Assembly: GCA_900128565.1 (NCBI GenBank)
Contig: LT636143.1
Span: forward strand, 1-14,330
Source of the DNA: Stramenopiles sp. TOSAG23-6
Taxonomy: Eukaryota; Sar
DNA: 14,330 nucleotides
Direction: 5' to 3'
Shown: piece after piece, positions 1 through 8,493 of the stretch
Numbering within the stretch: the stretch's first letter is position 1
Layout of the letters: the number at the start of each line of letters is the position of its first letter
Program-made: the position numbers and the translations under genes
The notes under the pieces: model-generated
What the model saw: only the letters and a program-made list of their open reading frames with translations
Told to the model about the DNA's origin: nothing
Database searches by the model: none

Positions 1-309
1 ATGCTTCAAAATGACAAAAATAATTAATTTTATGACAAAAGCCCACGACAAAAGTTTTGAAATAGTGTCAAGTTCATTATTATCTTGCTTAGCACCCAAT
101 GAGATAATTTGTCTAGTAGCCCCATTAAAATCACCTCTGAAATCAGCAAATTCCAGAAAAATGGAGTCACACAAGATCATTTTAATGGGGCTACTAGAAA
201 AATTATCTCATTGGTACCTAAGCATGGTAATAATGAACTTGACACTATTTCAAAACTTTTGTCGTGGGCTTTTGTCATAAAATTAATTATTTTTGTCATT
301 TTGAAGCAT
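1..309. repeat. Long foldback (inverted repeat), MITE-like or hairpin element
   Basis: Bases 1-131 and 179-309 are inverted copies of each other, matching at 125 of 131 positions by eye, around a 47-base loop (132-178). The outer 69 bases of the arms are identical; the six mismatches cluster at about 83-112 on the left arm. No coding potential is convincing; the short reading frames here are by-products of the repeat. A non-autonomous DNA transposon (MITE/foldback) is the simplest reading, and a transcribed long hairpin that feeds small RNAs is possible. The repeat begins at the first base of the window, so the true left end and any target-site duplication cannot be seen. Confidence 0.85.
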
Positions 310-465
310 CTATTGTCTCAGAAATGACCGAAATCACGAAAAACGTACCCGACTACCTTAAATTGCTAAATTGGAAAATTTATTCAGTGGAGGAGAGAGC
401 GAGTCTAAAACACGATGCCAAGAAGAAGCGAATTCATTACTCTCCAAAGGTTTTTAGTTAACTAA
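310..465 (+). other. Upstream region of the transporter gene with a possible short uORF
   Basis: This is the space between the foldback and the transporter start. It holds an ATG at 324 opening a 45-codon frame (MTEITKNVPDYLK...) that ends with TAA at 459-461, four bases before the transporter ATG. It may be an upstream ORF in the leader, an unrelated short ORF, or chance. I recognise no domain and see no clear promoter motif. Confidence 0.25.
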
Positions 466-2090
466 ATGATGAATTTTAAAAAAGAAATGGAAGAGCCATT
501 TGTTCGATTAGAAACTGGAAATTTATCTGTCGACAGTAGTACGAAGGTAAATGATTTTCGCAATGCCCCTAAAAGTCTTCATTTAGAGAGGAATCAAAGA
601 CAGCCTCAAGCACGGAGTATAGTTGCTTTCCTTCGTATTCATCTTACTGCAGTCGTTTTGTTCACGTCTTTGATAATGGCGTCTTTACAAACTGCAGCTA
701 TGAAAGAATTATCTGATGCAGGTGCACAGAATTGCACGTATACTATATCTGGTAAACGGGATAAACATGCACCCCCAAGACGAACACTTCTGGCAACAAA
801 CTCCACAGGAATTCAATATCTCGACAGACGTTTAGCTCGAAACGGTAGAAAGTATCACCGCCCGACGAATATATTGAATAATGCTGTGAGTCCTTTCAAC
901 ATATTAGTATACGGAAATGTTGTCATTTTTTTTGTTATGTTGACTATTTATGGAAGAATTGAAGTTGTTCGGTCGGCAAAAAAGCTAACAAAGAAGCAGT
1001 GGCTTGTACGTTTTCAAAATTGAACTTCGATTTTTTTTTACTAAGAAAATTTTGTACCTAACGATTTTTTTACTAAAAGAAATATTTCTGCACAATACTT
1101 GCTTTGAGTATGGGGTCATTGTTATATTCCGCGCTATGTCAGTCGTTTACATATTTGGCCCTTCAAGAGACATCTGCAATTAATGTGTCAGTATTGACTA
1201 GACTGGAACCTATAATGATTATGGTTCTAGCGAGGGTTATTTTAAATGAAAAAGTACCAATACATAATATTGCTGCAGCTATTATCTCATTGGTTGGGAT
1301 TTGTATGACTTTTGTTTACCCTACCATCTTTTTAGATACTGATTTTGAGTTTGGTTTAGGTGAGATATTTGCAATAATTGCTGCTACATGTGTTTCATTT
1401 AGTAGTATAATATCAAAAACAATGTTAAAGGAAGTTCCTCTTGGGCTATTCATTATTTATAGATGTTTTCTAGGGACAATTTTATTCTCAATCATAGGTG
1501 CAGTGCTAAATGGAGAATCAAACCTCGTAAATCCTTTTCAACTTTGTTCTGGTGTGTGGTTTTGGATTTTTGAATATGCCGGTCTATCAGTACTAGCTTT
1601 GATATTGTGGTTTGGTGCTGTTAAGCGGGCATCAGCGCAGTTATTATCACTCGCTACTAGTTTTGGATTTGTTATATCTTTAGTTGTATCATACTTTGCT
1701 CTCGGAGAAGTTCCAAGTGAAGCAGAATGGGTTGGTGCAGCACTTATCATTCTTTCATTATTAACTGCTCAGATCGGTGAAGCCTTGAAAGCAAAGCGTG
1801 AAAGATATGTCGTACTTGAAGACGGTAGAAGAGAAACAAGGATAATGTCAGCGGATGGTGAACGTCTTGAAATTTGCTGCTCTTTAGGTGATGCACCACA
1901 TGGAGGTTCTGAAACTAGTATCACTCTCTTACCTTTACATAACAGCAATGGTGAAGATGATAATAATCTAGAAGATACGAATTTCGTAGATGAATTGAAC
2001 AATCTTCGTTTAGGTATTGTGGAAGCATTAGGAGATAACATCGGTGAGGAATGTGCTCCAATAGGTGCAGGAGCTATTATAAGATATTAA
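466..2090 (+). CDS. EamA/drug-metabolite-transporter family membrane protein, two exons
   Basis: This is a predicted membrane transporter of the DMT (EamA) superfamily, which includes nucleotide-sugar and metabolite carriers; the substrate cannot be read from sequence. Exons are 466-1005 and 1101-2090, joined in phase 0 to give 509 residues. Ten membrane segments are visible at roughly 52-76, 143-163, 183-201, 207-228, 234-254, 266-286, 293-316, 331-354, 361-381 and 388-406. Each EamA half has the typical pattern, for example ALQETSA-like and LGE motifs (LALQETSAINVS near 199-210 and YFALGEVPS near 378-386). A 66-residue polar loop (77-142) between the first two segments is longer than usual, and an acidic tail of about 100 residues follows the last segment. 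The ATG at 466 has an in-frame TAA directly before it. The join matches the family spacing (KKQWL followed by ALSMGSLL). Confidence 0.85.
1006..1100 (+). repeat. Introner-like intron, copy 1 (in the transporter gene)
   Basis: A 95-base intron with 5' end GTACGTTTTC, branch-like GTACCTAAC at 1054-1062 and 3' end CACAATACTT. It changes frame (95 is not a multiple of 3), and removing exactly these bases restores the transporter frame. No AG is present at the 3' boundary. CTTG occurs at both junctions (1003-1006 and 1098-1101), so the exact cut is ambiguous over four bases. The hairpin palindrome seen in the other copies is degraded here. A GT-AG alternative (999-1108) keeps the frame but drops conserved spacing in the protein. 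Confidence 0.8.
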
Positions 2091-2120
2091 ATTATAAGAT
2101 ATTAAATTATAAGATATTAA
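2076..2120 (+). repeat. Three tandem 15-bp copies over the stop codon
   Basis: ATTATAAGATATTAA occurs three times head to tail (2076-2090, 2091-2105, 2106-2120). The first copy encodes the last codons and stop of the transporter. Because the unit is 15 bp, each copy repeats an in-frame TAA. Confidence 0.95.
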
Positions 2121-2128
2121 ACTCACAC

Positions 2129-2150
2129 AATAAATACTATTCCATTTATT
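2129..2150. terminator. Back-to-back polyadenylation-like signals between convergent genes
   Basis: AATAAA at 2129-2134 could serve the transporter on the + strand. TTTATT at 2145-2150 (AATAAA on the - strand) lies 12 bases past the stop of the coiled-coil gene. The gap between the two stop codons is only 71 bp, so the 3' UTRs are very short or overlap. Such hexamers arise easily by chance in AT-rich DNA. Confidence 0.4.
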
Positions 2151-2161
2151 ATTAATCTAAA

Positions 2162-4051
2162 TCATTTTGATTCTTCTAAGTCACATACTACTGGAAGTGA
2201 CATTTTTTTAAGATTTTCAAGATGCCCTGAAAGCTCTGCAGCATTTAATTTATTTTTTTCTAATATATGTTTTACTTTAGAATCTATACTATTCGTTGTC
2301 TTTACTGGTATTTCTGGTATTTCTGATGTTTTTGTGTCAGTTCCACTATGGATTTCTCCAATTGGAGGCTGTATGATAGATTGTTTTGCCTTGAACTGCT
2401 CTAAATCGTGTATTTGTTGAGTGTAATGTTTTATGCGAATATTATAAGATTTCTTCATTTTTTCATGCTCTACTTTTTTCTTTGCAGCACTTACCTTGAC
2501 GCGTTTCAATTCCTTCTTTAATTTGGTCGTTCGCCGCTCGGAAGACTCAACTCGTTTATGTGCTTTTAGAAGAGTTCTCTTTGCTAAAGCGCGAACTTCT
2601 TTCAACGCTATTTCTAATTCACTTATTCTATTTTCATTTCCATTTTTTGATTTTTGGGTTTCTGAATTTTTTTTTCCACCTTCAACATTTGATGTATTCA
2701 TATCTTCATTTTGATTTTTATCACAGTCCCCATTTCTTAACTTTTGAATCAAAATATCTCTCTCGTTTATTTTTTTTCTTGCATCAGAACGAATCTCATT
2801 ACACTCAGCTTGCAATCGGGTAATTTGATCATGTGCATCATGCCGAAGATCAGCAAGCTGTCGAATAATAGATTCTTCCTCCAGACGAATTTTAGTATTT
2901 AATTGTTCGGATTTTTCTATTTTTTTTTGAGCATTTGATTTTGCAACTGATGCCTGTAGTCTGAAAGCTTCCTTCTGTTGAAGCAAAGATTCTTTGCAGC
3001 TCTGAAGTTGGAGCTTTAATTCAAGACGTTCAGATTTTAAGGTATTAATATGCTGATTTAACATTTTCTTTTGTTTATTACCTGCTGCTCTTTCATCCAT
3101 CAGTTTTGTATCAAAAGTATCGCGTTCTCTTTTCCGTTTCATTTCTAAATCTTCACATCGAATTTGTAATGTTCTTATTCTATCTTCAAAATCTGAAACT
3201 TGTTGCAACGATGACTTTAACTGTAAATGAAGTTTTGCATTGATTGAATCAGATGCTTCCGCTTTTTTTTCAGCCATTCGTTTTTGAGAAGAACTTGATT
3301 TTGTCTGAGCTTCAAATTCGGCTAATTTTCTTGCAGTTTCAAGTTTTGTAGTTTGACTCTGGACGTAAATTTCATCACGATTTGATGTGATTTCTTCTAA
3401 CTCAACAGAAAGCATTCGGTTTTGCACATTCAAATCATCTATTTTACCTTGCATTGATCGAAGACGTTCAGGCCATCCCATACTATTTGCTTTTTTTCTA
3501 ACTGACTGAATTTGTTGCTGAAGTTCCTCGACTGTTGCACGGTGGGACTCCTGTTGAGTTGCCAATTCAATATCTTTATGCATAGTAAATTCCTCAAATT
3601 CTGATTTTAATAACTCATATTTATGCTGCATACTAAAAGATTGTTCCTGGTACTTTTCTTTCTCTGTCTTAATTGCTAACAAATGCTCTTTGTGTTTTAC
3701 AGAAACTTCTTCCTGAATTTTCAGTCGCATGAGCTCTTCTTTTCGAGGTGGAGGTAGCTTTGAACGTAATTCATTCAAATTGCTCACTTGTTCTGCCAAT
3801 TGATTATTTAAAATCTGAGTTATATCAGCGTGATTGGATTCACAGTTTTCTTTCTCCTTTATAATATCATCATACTGTTTCTGAAGTTCTGCAAAATTAC
3901 CTCGTCCCTTTATGTGATCTGCTTTTAAACGGTCGTAATTTGACTTGAGTACTTCATTTTGATCCCGTAGAGTACGACACATTGAAACAGTTTTTGCTAG
4001 ATCCACTTGAAGCTCTGTAATTTGATCCATCAATGTGTTGTGTCGTTTCAT
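2162..4051 (-). CDS. Long coiled-coil protein, function unknown
   Basis: A 629-residue protein made almost entirely of charged, heptad-rich sequence (Glu, Lys, Gln, Leu, Arg) typical of an extended parallel coiled coil. Breaks occur at a proline-containing stretch near 100-105 (LPPPRKEE), a GWPERL motif near 192-197, and a polar Asn/Ser/Lys linker near 445-475. The last 80 residues or so are less helical and contain proline. There is no signal peptide, membrane segment or recognisable enzymatic domain. Golgin-like tethers, centrosomal or basal-body proteins and cytoskeletal scaffolds look like this, but coiled coils mislead homology by eye and I do not assign a family. No introner signature interrupts it. 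The start is the first ATG of the frame. Confidence 0.75.
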   Translation of the reverse strand: MKRHNTLMDQITELQVDLAKTVSMCRTLRDQNEVLKSNYDRLKADHIKGRGNFAELQKQYDDIIKEKENCESNHADITQILNNQLAEQVSNLNELRSKLPPPRKEELMRLKIQEEVSVKHKEHLLAIKTEKEKYQEQSFSMQHKYELLKSEFEEFTMHKDIELATQQESHRATVEELQQQIQSVRKKANSMGWPERLRSMQGKIDDLNVQNRMLSVELEEITSNRDEIYVQSQTTKLETARKLAEFEAQTKSSSSQKRMAEKKAEASDSINAKLHLQLKSSLQQVSDFEDRIRTLQIRCEDLEMKRKRERDTFDTKLMDERAAGNKQKKMLNQHINTLKSERLELKLQLQSCKESLLQQKEAFRLQASVAKSNAQKKIEKSEQLNTKIRLEEESIIRQLADLRHDAHDQITRLQAECNEIRSDARKKINERDILIQKLRNGDCDKNQNEDMNTSNVEGGKKNSETQKSKNGNENRISELEIALKEVRALAKRTLLKAHKRVESSERRTTKLKKELKRVKVSAAKKKVEHEKMKKSYNIRIKHYTQQIHDLEQFKAKQSIIQPPIGEIHSGTDTKTSEIPEIPVKTTNSIDSKVKHILEKNKLNAAELSGHLENLKKMSLPVVCDLEESK

Positions 4052-4390
4052 TCTAAACTTTCAAAACAAAGTTGTGTGTTGATATCAATAGTAATGCGTA
4101 AAGAAGTCGTGAAAAAAGTGAAGTTTGAATTTTTGAAAGTTTCGAAAATTTGAATTCAAAATATCACGAAATCGGAGTTTCGGAGTTATAATTAGCAAAA
4201 TGCGGCATATTTCGTGCGTAACTTACGGTAGCTGACTCTATTACCGGCGACTACCGGGCGCGCTCTCATTTATGAAAAACAATCAGTACTAAATATAACA
4301 GGAACTATAAAGCGTTTGATTTTTTACCAACGAACTCGAAGACACATTATTACATCCCCAATATTATTTGCTGAACTTGGCTGAACTCCA
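4052..4390. promoter_or_regulatory. Divergent intergenic region between the coiled-coil and ankyrin-SET genes
   Basis: This 339-bp gap must hold the promoters and leaders of two divergent genes. Visible structure: a 12-bp perfect palindrome TTTGAATTCAAA at 4149-4160, and an island richer in G and C at about 4201-4265 that stands out from the AT-rich surroundings. The island carries CGGTAG (4226-4231) and its inverse CTACCG (4251-4256), plus two direct TACCGG copies (4242 and 4252). These are plausible factor-binding sites, but I cannot name a factor. No coding potential was seen. Confidence 0.45.
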
Positions 4391-7300
4391 ATGAAGATTT
4401 TATGGAAAGTGCTCCTTCTCATTTGTAGTGCTCATGAAACACTTGCGTCTCTTTCGTCACAACCACAAGGTCCGCCAGGACAAATAGTTGTTGACCTTAC
4501 TGAGTCTGACAAAATTCCAAGTCAACACCAATTTTTAGGTGCTTCGGTTGGATATCAACTACCAATGGTTGCAGCACAGCCAGTTCTGCCCAATAATCCT
4601 CAGCCTTTTGTAATGCAGTCTACATATCAAGGATATCAACCCTCGTCTTATCATCAACAACAATCGCAATATGGTCAAGGTCCGGGTCAAGGTAACCAAC
4701 AAGGGCTTCAAGAGGACACATCCATGTCTTTAAATGAATTTTCTGATCATCTTCCTGGTTCAGGAATACATCTACCTTTACCTAATTATAATGAACAATA
4801 CGCACAGCAATTACGTCAGCAGCAACAACATCAATTGCAGCAACAACGGCTCTTGCAACAACAACTCTTGCAACAGCAACACTTGCAGCAACAACATTTG
4901 CAACAGCAACGATTGCAACAGCAACGATTGCAACAGCAACACTTGCAGCAGCAACACTTGCAACAGCAACACTTGCAACAGCAACACTTGCAACACTTGC
5001 AGCAGCAACACTTGCAACAACAAAACTTGCAGCAGCAACACTTGCAGCAGCAACACTTGCAACAGCAACACTTGCAACAGCAACGATTGCATCAACAAAA
5101 GCTTGTCCACATGAAACGAGGTCTACAAGTACTGAAGCAAATGCAAGTGAAGCAAGATAAGGCTATTGAAAACGAAAATCTACAAGTCCAAAAAAAGCAA
5201 AAACAAGAAAGAGAATCATTCGATCGTGAATGGGCAGCGAAAGTGGCAATGCAAAAGCAAATGCTAATTGAAAAGCAGAATAAAATAAGCAATCAAAGAT
5301 TGGAAATTGCAGCAAAATTTGACAGTAGAGAATTCTATTTACAATCTGACTTGGAATTTGAAATGAAGAGAAATTCCGACAAAATGGAAGAATTCGAAGG
5401 AATGAAAGTGAAAATAATAATGCAAATTGAGGAGCAAATGAAAGCAAAAAGGGAAGCGTTTGAGAATAAGCAGAAATTATTTGCAGCACAGGTACTTAAA
5501 AAAAACAGTGAAATGCAAGAAAAACTTTCTTATCAAATAATGCAGCAAAGTCAATCAATTGCCGAACATCAAAGTAGTACTACCCAGTCGCCAATTGGTG
5601 TTGGTGGGGCGGGCAGCACAAAGGGCACAAAATCAAAAAAAAATGTTGGTGGTGGGGCGGGCAGCACAAAGGACACAAAATCAAAAAAAAACAAAAAAAA
5701 AAAGTCAAAAACAAAACAAAAAAAATTGTTGAAGATTCGTTTCTTTCCAGAAAATGATGGGGGTGAAGATTTTCGACTCGCTGTAAAAGAAGTGAAGGCA
5801 TTGCCACAATTTATATATGGTATTAATCAATGGACGTCTGTTGAACATAACGGTAATCCCCTGTTTCACAGTGTATTAAAGAAACATATTATAAATACAA
5901 AGATACTTCTTGAAAATGGTGCAAAACCAAATATATCGAATCGTATTACAGGAATGCTTCCGTTGTACGTAGCAGTTCGTCAACAAAGTTCAAAAATTGT
6001 AGAAATGTTATTGAAGATAAATACAGAACAAAAAGGAACAAAGAGAGTATGGTTAATTCCGCAATTCGGTAAAATGAGAAGAGATGCATGTTTTATTTTT
6101 TGCAATTTCGAATTTTCTTTTTTTCGTACGAAATTTTGTACCTAACAAAACAAATATCTTTTTCTTTTCACAATACATGCAGAAAATACCGTGAATTTTC
6201 CTACACCTTTTCATCAAGTTGCGCAAAATGGAAATGTGGAAATCATGAAGTCTCTATTGCAACATCCCATAAAACAGAAAACAAGAGCTAAAATTCTCGA
6301 TGTAAGGAAAAAAGATTCTGGTCACACTGCGTTACATATTGCTTCATTCTATGGACACGTAGAAATTGTAAAATTATTATTGTCAAATGGTGCATCTCCG
6401 GATATTAAGGAGAATCAAGGTCTAACTCCAGTGGAGGTTGCAAACGATAATCAAGAAGTTATTTCTTTATTCAAAAGTTATATACCACAGAAAAAAAGAA
6501 AGACTCGAAAAAAACAAGATGTTGTAAGTAGAGCCAGAAGTGTTGTTCCTGATGATTTTGAATCTGAAAGTGAATCTGAAAGTGAATCTGAAAGTTACGA
6601 ATATCCAGATTCAGGTTCGCTTCATCATAATAATGGTGATGAAGATTATGTGGGAACAGAACATTCAAGACCAGGGACCAGACGAAGTACCAGACGAAGT
6701 AGTGGACTATCCGCCATCGAAAATAAATTATTTTTGAATTCAGATGACGTTGAGACATTGCGCGTATCACTGCACAATAATAGAGCATTTTTGACTCGAA
6801 GGAATAAGCAAGGCGATACAGTTTTATTTCATGTAGTTAGGAATAATTATGTAGACAGTGCAGACCTTGTTTTACAGGCTCTAATACGAAATTCAGGACG
6901 CCGAATGAATGGAACGGATAGTAAGGGTTTTACGCCGCTTCATTTGGCTGTATTTAATGACAGTAGAGATATGGTAATGAAGTTACTTGAATATGGTGCA
7001 AATCCGAGTATACCTATTAAAGCACCGATTCAGAACGAATTTGAAGAGAAATCTCACATTAAATATCAAGGTATGACGCCTTTACATTTAGCTGCACTTA
7101 GCGGACATCTCAATATCTTGTACATATTATTACAAGACAAAAGAATGGACAATCACTTGAACAGTATAGATGATAAAGGTAACACAGCTTTGCACTACGC
7201 TTGCTCTCAGGGACATACAAGATCTGTGTCACATGTATGTTTTATTTTTTTTTCAATTTTGAATTGTTTTTGCGTACGAAAATTTGTACCTAACATTTTT

Positions 7301-8353
7301 TTTTTGAAATATTTTTCCAAAATACATCTCGTCCGAAATTATGTCTCAACCAAAATCAGGAATGATGATGGTAAAAGTGCATACACAATGGCACTTGACA
7401 GTGGTCATACGGAGACAGCTCGAGTATTACTTGAAACAGAGCAACACTTAAAACAACAGAGTAAAGATGAACGTATGGCAAGAAAACGAAAACAAGGTAG
7501 ATTTGTCATTAAAGTTCCACTAAAGGTTCTTTTACAACATCAAAAAGCTTGTAGAGTTGGAGGACCAAAGGGATTTCGTAAAGAAAAACACACCACTACG
7601 ACACTTCTTCTTCCAAGGCTCTTTGGTCATTTTGTTAATGATGATGGTGATGGTGCATTTGATGATGGCGACGAAGGACCATCAAAGAAGAAACAACGTA
7701 TTTCTACTAATTTTAATACTGGTCCAAATTCAGTTACTGCTATCGATGATTCAGGTATTGGCCTTCAAAGTCAAAGCTTACCAACTGAGAAAGATTTAAA
7801 TGCCGTAAGACGTTCTCTATTGACTATACAAAATAATCCAGACTTCAACACCAAGGCTAGATTATCAAAAATACAAAACAAAAACGATTCTTACGGCCTG
7901 ATTGCGACAAAACCGATAAAAAAAGACGAATTAATTGCGTATTATGTGCTTGATCTTTTCGATGGTAGACAGGCAAAGCATGCAGAAAAAGTAATTCAAG
8001 ATTATTATGTTGATATTCCTGAATTTTTGATAAAAGAATCCGAAGTTGATGTGGTAGGTGTGCCACATTTACAAAGTGTTGTAAAATCTGGTCTAAAAAA
8101 CGATGACAACATCAGTTTCTTGGGGTTATTTTCAAATGAGCCAAATCCGCACGAATCTTCAAATGCTGACTTAGGTTGGCTTGAAAACGAAGATGGAAAA
8201 TTAAAAGATGTTGGAGGCCAGGTGAAATTTGCATTATATGCGACTACTGATATACCAATAGGAATTGAAATACTATGGTGTTATCGAGGGTTGTATGTAC
8301 GAGATTATAAAACAAGTTGCCCAAATGATTCATCTTCACCTGGTAACGCATGA
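4391..8353 (+). CDS. Gln-rich coiled-coil / ankyrin-repeat / SET-domain protein, three exons
   Basis: Exons 4391-6085, 6179-7234 and 7328-8353 give 1258 residues. In order: a signal-peptide-like N-terminus (MKILWKVLLLICSA, about 1-20); a Pro/Gln-rich stretch; an LQQQH repeat (149-236); coiled coil (about 237-395); a duplicated Gly/Lys-rich linker (about 400-445); about nine ankyrin repeats in two blocks (about 485-665 and 725-960, with motifs such as GHTALHIASFYGHVEIVKLLL split as usual); an acidic ESESES patch near 693-704; basic NLS-like runs (KKRKTRKK near 671, PSKKKQR near 1036); and a SET-like domain (about 1094-1245: YGLIATKPIKKDELIAYY, then SNEPNPHESSNADL, then GIEILWCYRGLYVRDY). SET proteins usually methylate lysines using AdoMet. 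An in-frame TGA 9 bases upstream supports the start. A secretory signal alongside nuclear-type motifs is contradictory, so location is unresolved. Confidence 0.8.
4835..5098 (+). repeat. 15-bp coding tandem repeat (LQQQH/R units)
   Basis: About 17 units of a 15-bp CTTGCARCARCAACA-type motif encode LQQQ followed by H, R, L or N. One unit is shortened to LQH (two codons lost) and the last is degenerate (LHQQ). The period keeps the frame. Such arrays change copy number readily; in the protein they form a Gln-rich helical lead-in to the coiled coil. Long open frames on the other strand and in the +2 frame here are artefacts of the repeat. Confidence 0.95.
5600..5690 (+). repeat. Duplicated Gly/Ser/Lys linker in the ankyrin-SET gene
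   Basis: Two near-identical copies of about 45-48 bp, starting near 5600 and 5645, encode VGGAGSTKGTKSKKN and VGGGAGSTKDTKSKKN. A lysine-rich tail follows. It is a recent in-frame tandem duplication forming a flexible basic linker between the coiled coil and the ankyrin block. Confidence 0.85.
6086..6178 (+). repeat. Introner-like intron, copy 2 (in the ankyrin-SET gene, GC 5' end)
   Basis: A 93-base intron with 5' end GCATGTTTTATTTTT, palindrome TACGAAATTTTGTA at 6127-6140, GTACCTAAC at 6138-6146 and 3' end CACAATACAT. It contains an in-frame stop (6143-6145), so it must be spliced for the ankyrin-SET protein to be made whole. Comparison with copy 3 shows GC in place of GT at the 5' end. 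ATGCA stands at both junctions (6084-6088 and 6177-6181). Using GT at 6090 with the CAG at 6180-6182 would create a TAA at the junction. A GT-AG pair 6069-6182 is in frame and remains possible. Confidence 0.75.
6560..6595 (+). repeat. Three tandem 12-bp GAATCTGAAAGT units (ESES repeat)
   Basis: Three perfect copies encode an alternating Glu/Ser acidic patch between the two ankyrin blocks. It is a candidate phosphorylated (casein-kinase-2 type) linker, although that role is inference. Confidence 0.9.
7235..7327 (+). repeat. Introner-like intron, copy 3 (inside an ankyrin repeat)
   Basis: A 93-base intron with 5' end GTATGTTTTATTTT, palindrome-like TACGAAAATTTGTA at 7275-7288, GTACCTAAC at 7286-7294 and 3' end CCAAAATACAT. 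It is a multiple of 3 with no in-frame stop, so the reading frame runs through it. The evidence that it is an intron is family identity plus protein structure: removing these 93 bases gives GHTRSVSH joined to LVRNYVSTKIRNDDGK, exactly the residue spacing of an ankyrin repeat, while keeping them inserts 31 hydrophobic residues. ACAT flanks both junctions. Confidence 0.8.
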
Positions 8354-8493
8354 ATGATATGAAAATTATTATATTGCAAATTACATTATGTTGCTTCATT
8401 TGTAAGGCATTTTATTTTTATTATTATGATTTTCTAAATAAATTGCCCAATGAAAAAATAGTACTTCAGCGTACACAAACACAAATCAAAACA
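8354..8493. terminator. Convergent 3' region of the ankyrin-SET and THOC2 genes
   Basis: A 140-bp AT-rich gap between two stop codons. AATAAA at 8437-8442 is a candidate + strand signal. TTTATT at 8411-8416 and 8417-8422 are candidate - strand signals for THOC2. No further gene was seen. Confidence 0.4.

Noticed and set aside
213-220. GGTACCTA in the right foldback arm as a trace of an introner core
   Set aside because: Only about eight bases match, no flanking palindrome or T-rich arms, and it falls in the region where the two arms differ; likely chance.
11-327. Short open frames within the foldback as genes
   Set aside because: They are produced by the inverted repeat, overlap each other and show no protein-like composition.
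999-1108. Ordinary GT-AG splicing for the introns by displaced sites (this one, and 6069-6182, 7228-7359, 13968-14089)
   Set aside because: Each keeps frame but uses weak sites at inconsistent positions of the shared element and deletes conserved residues. Not excluded without cDNA, so it is only the less likely option.
4835-5098. Regular repeat array as a possible CRISPR
   Set aside because: Units are contiguous without unique spacers, in frame within a eukaryotic protein gene.
4734-5114. Asn/Cys/Ser-rich and Leu-rich open frames over the LQQQH repeat (both strands)
   Set aside because: The 15-bp repeat contains no stop in several frames; these are alternate-frame readings of one array.
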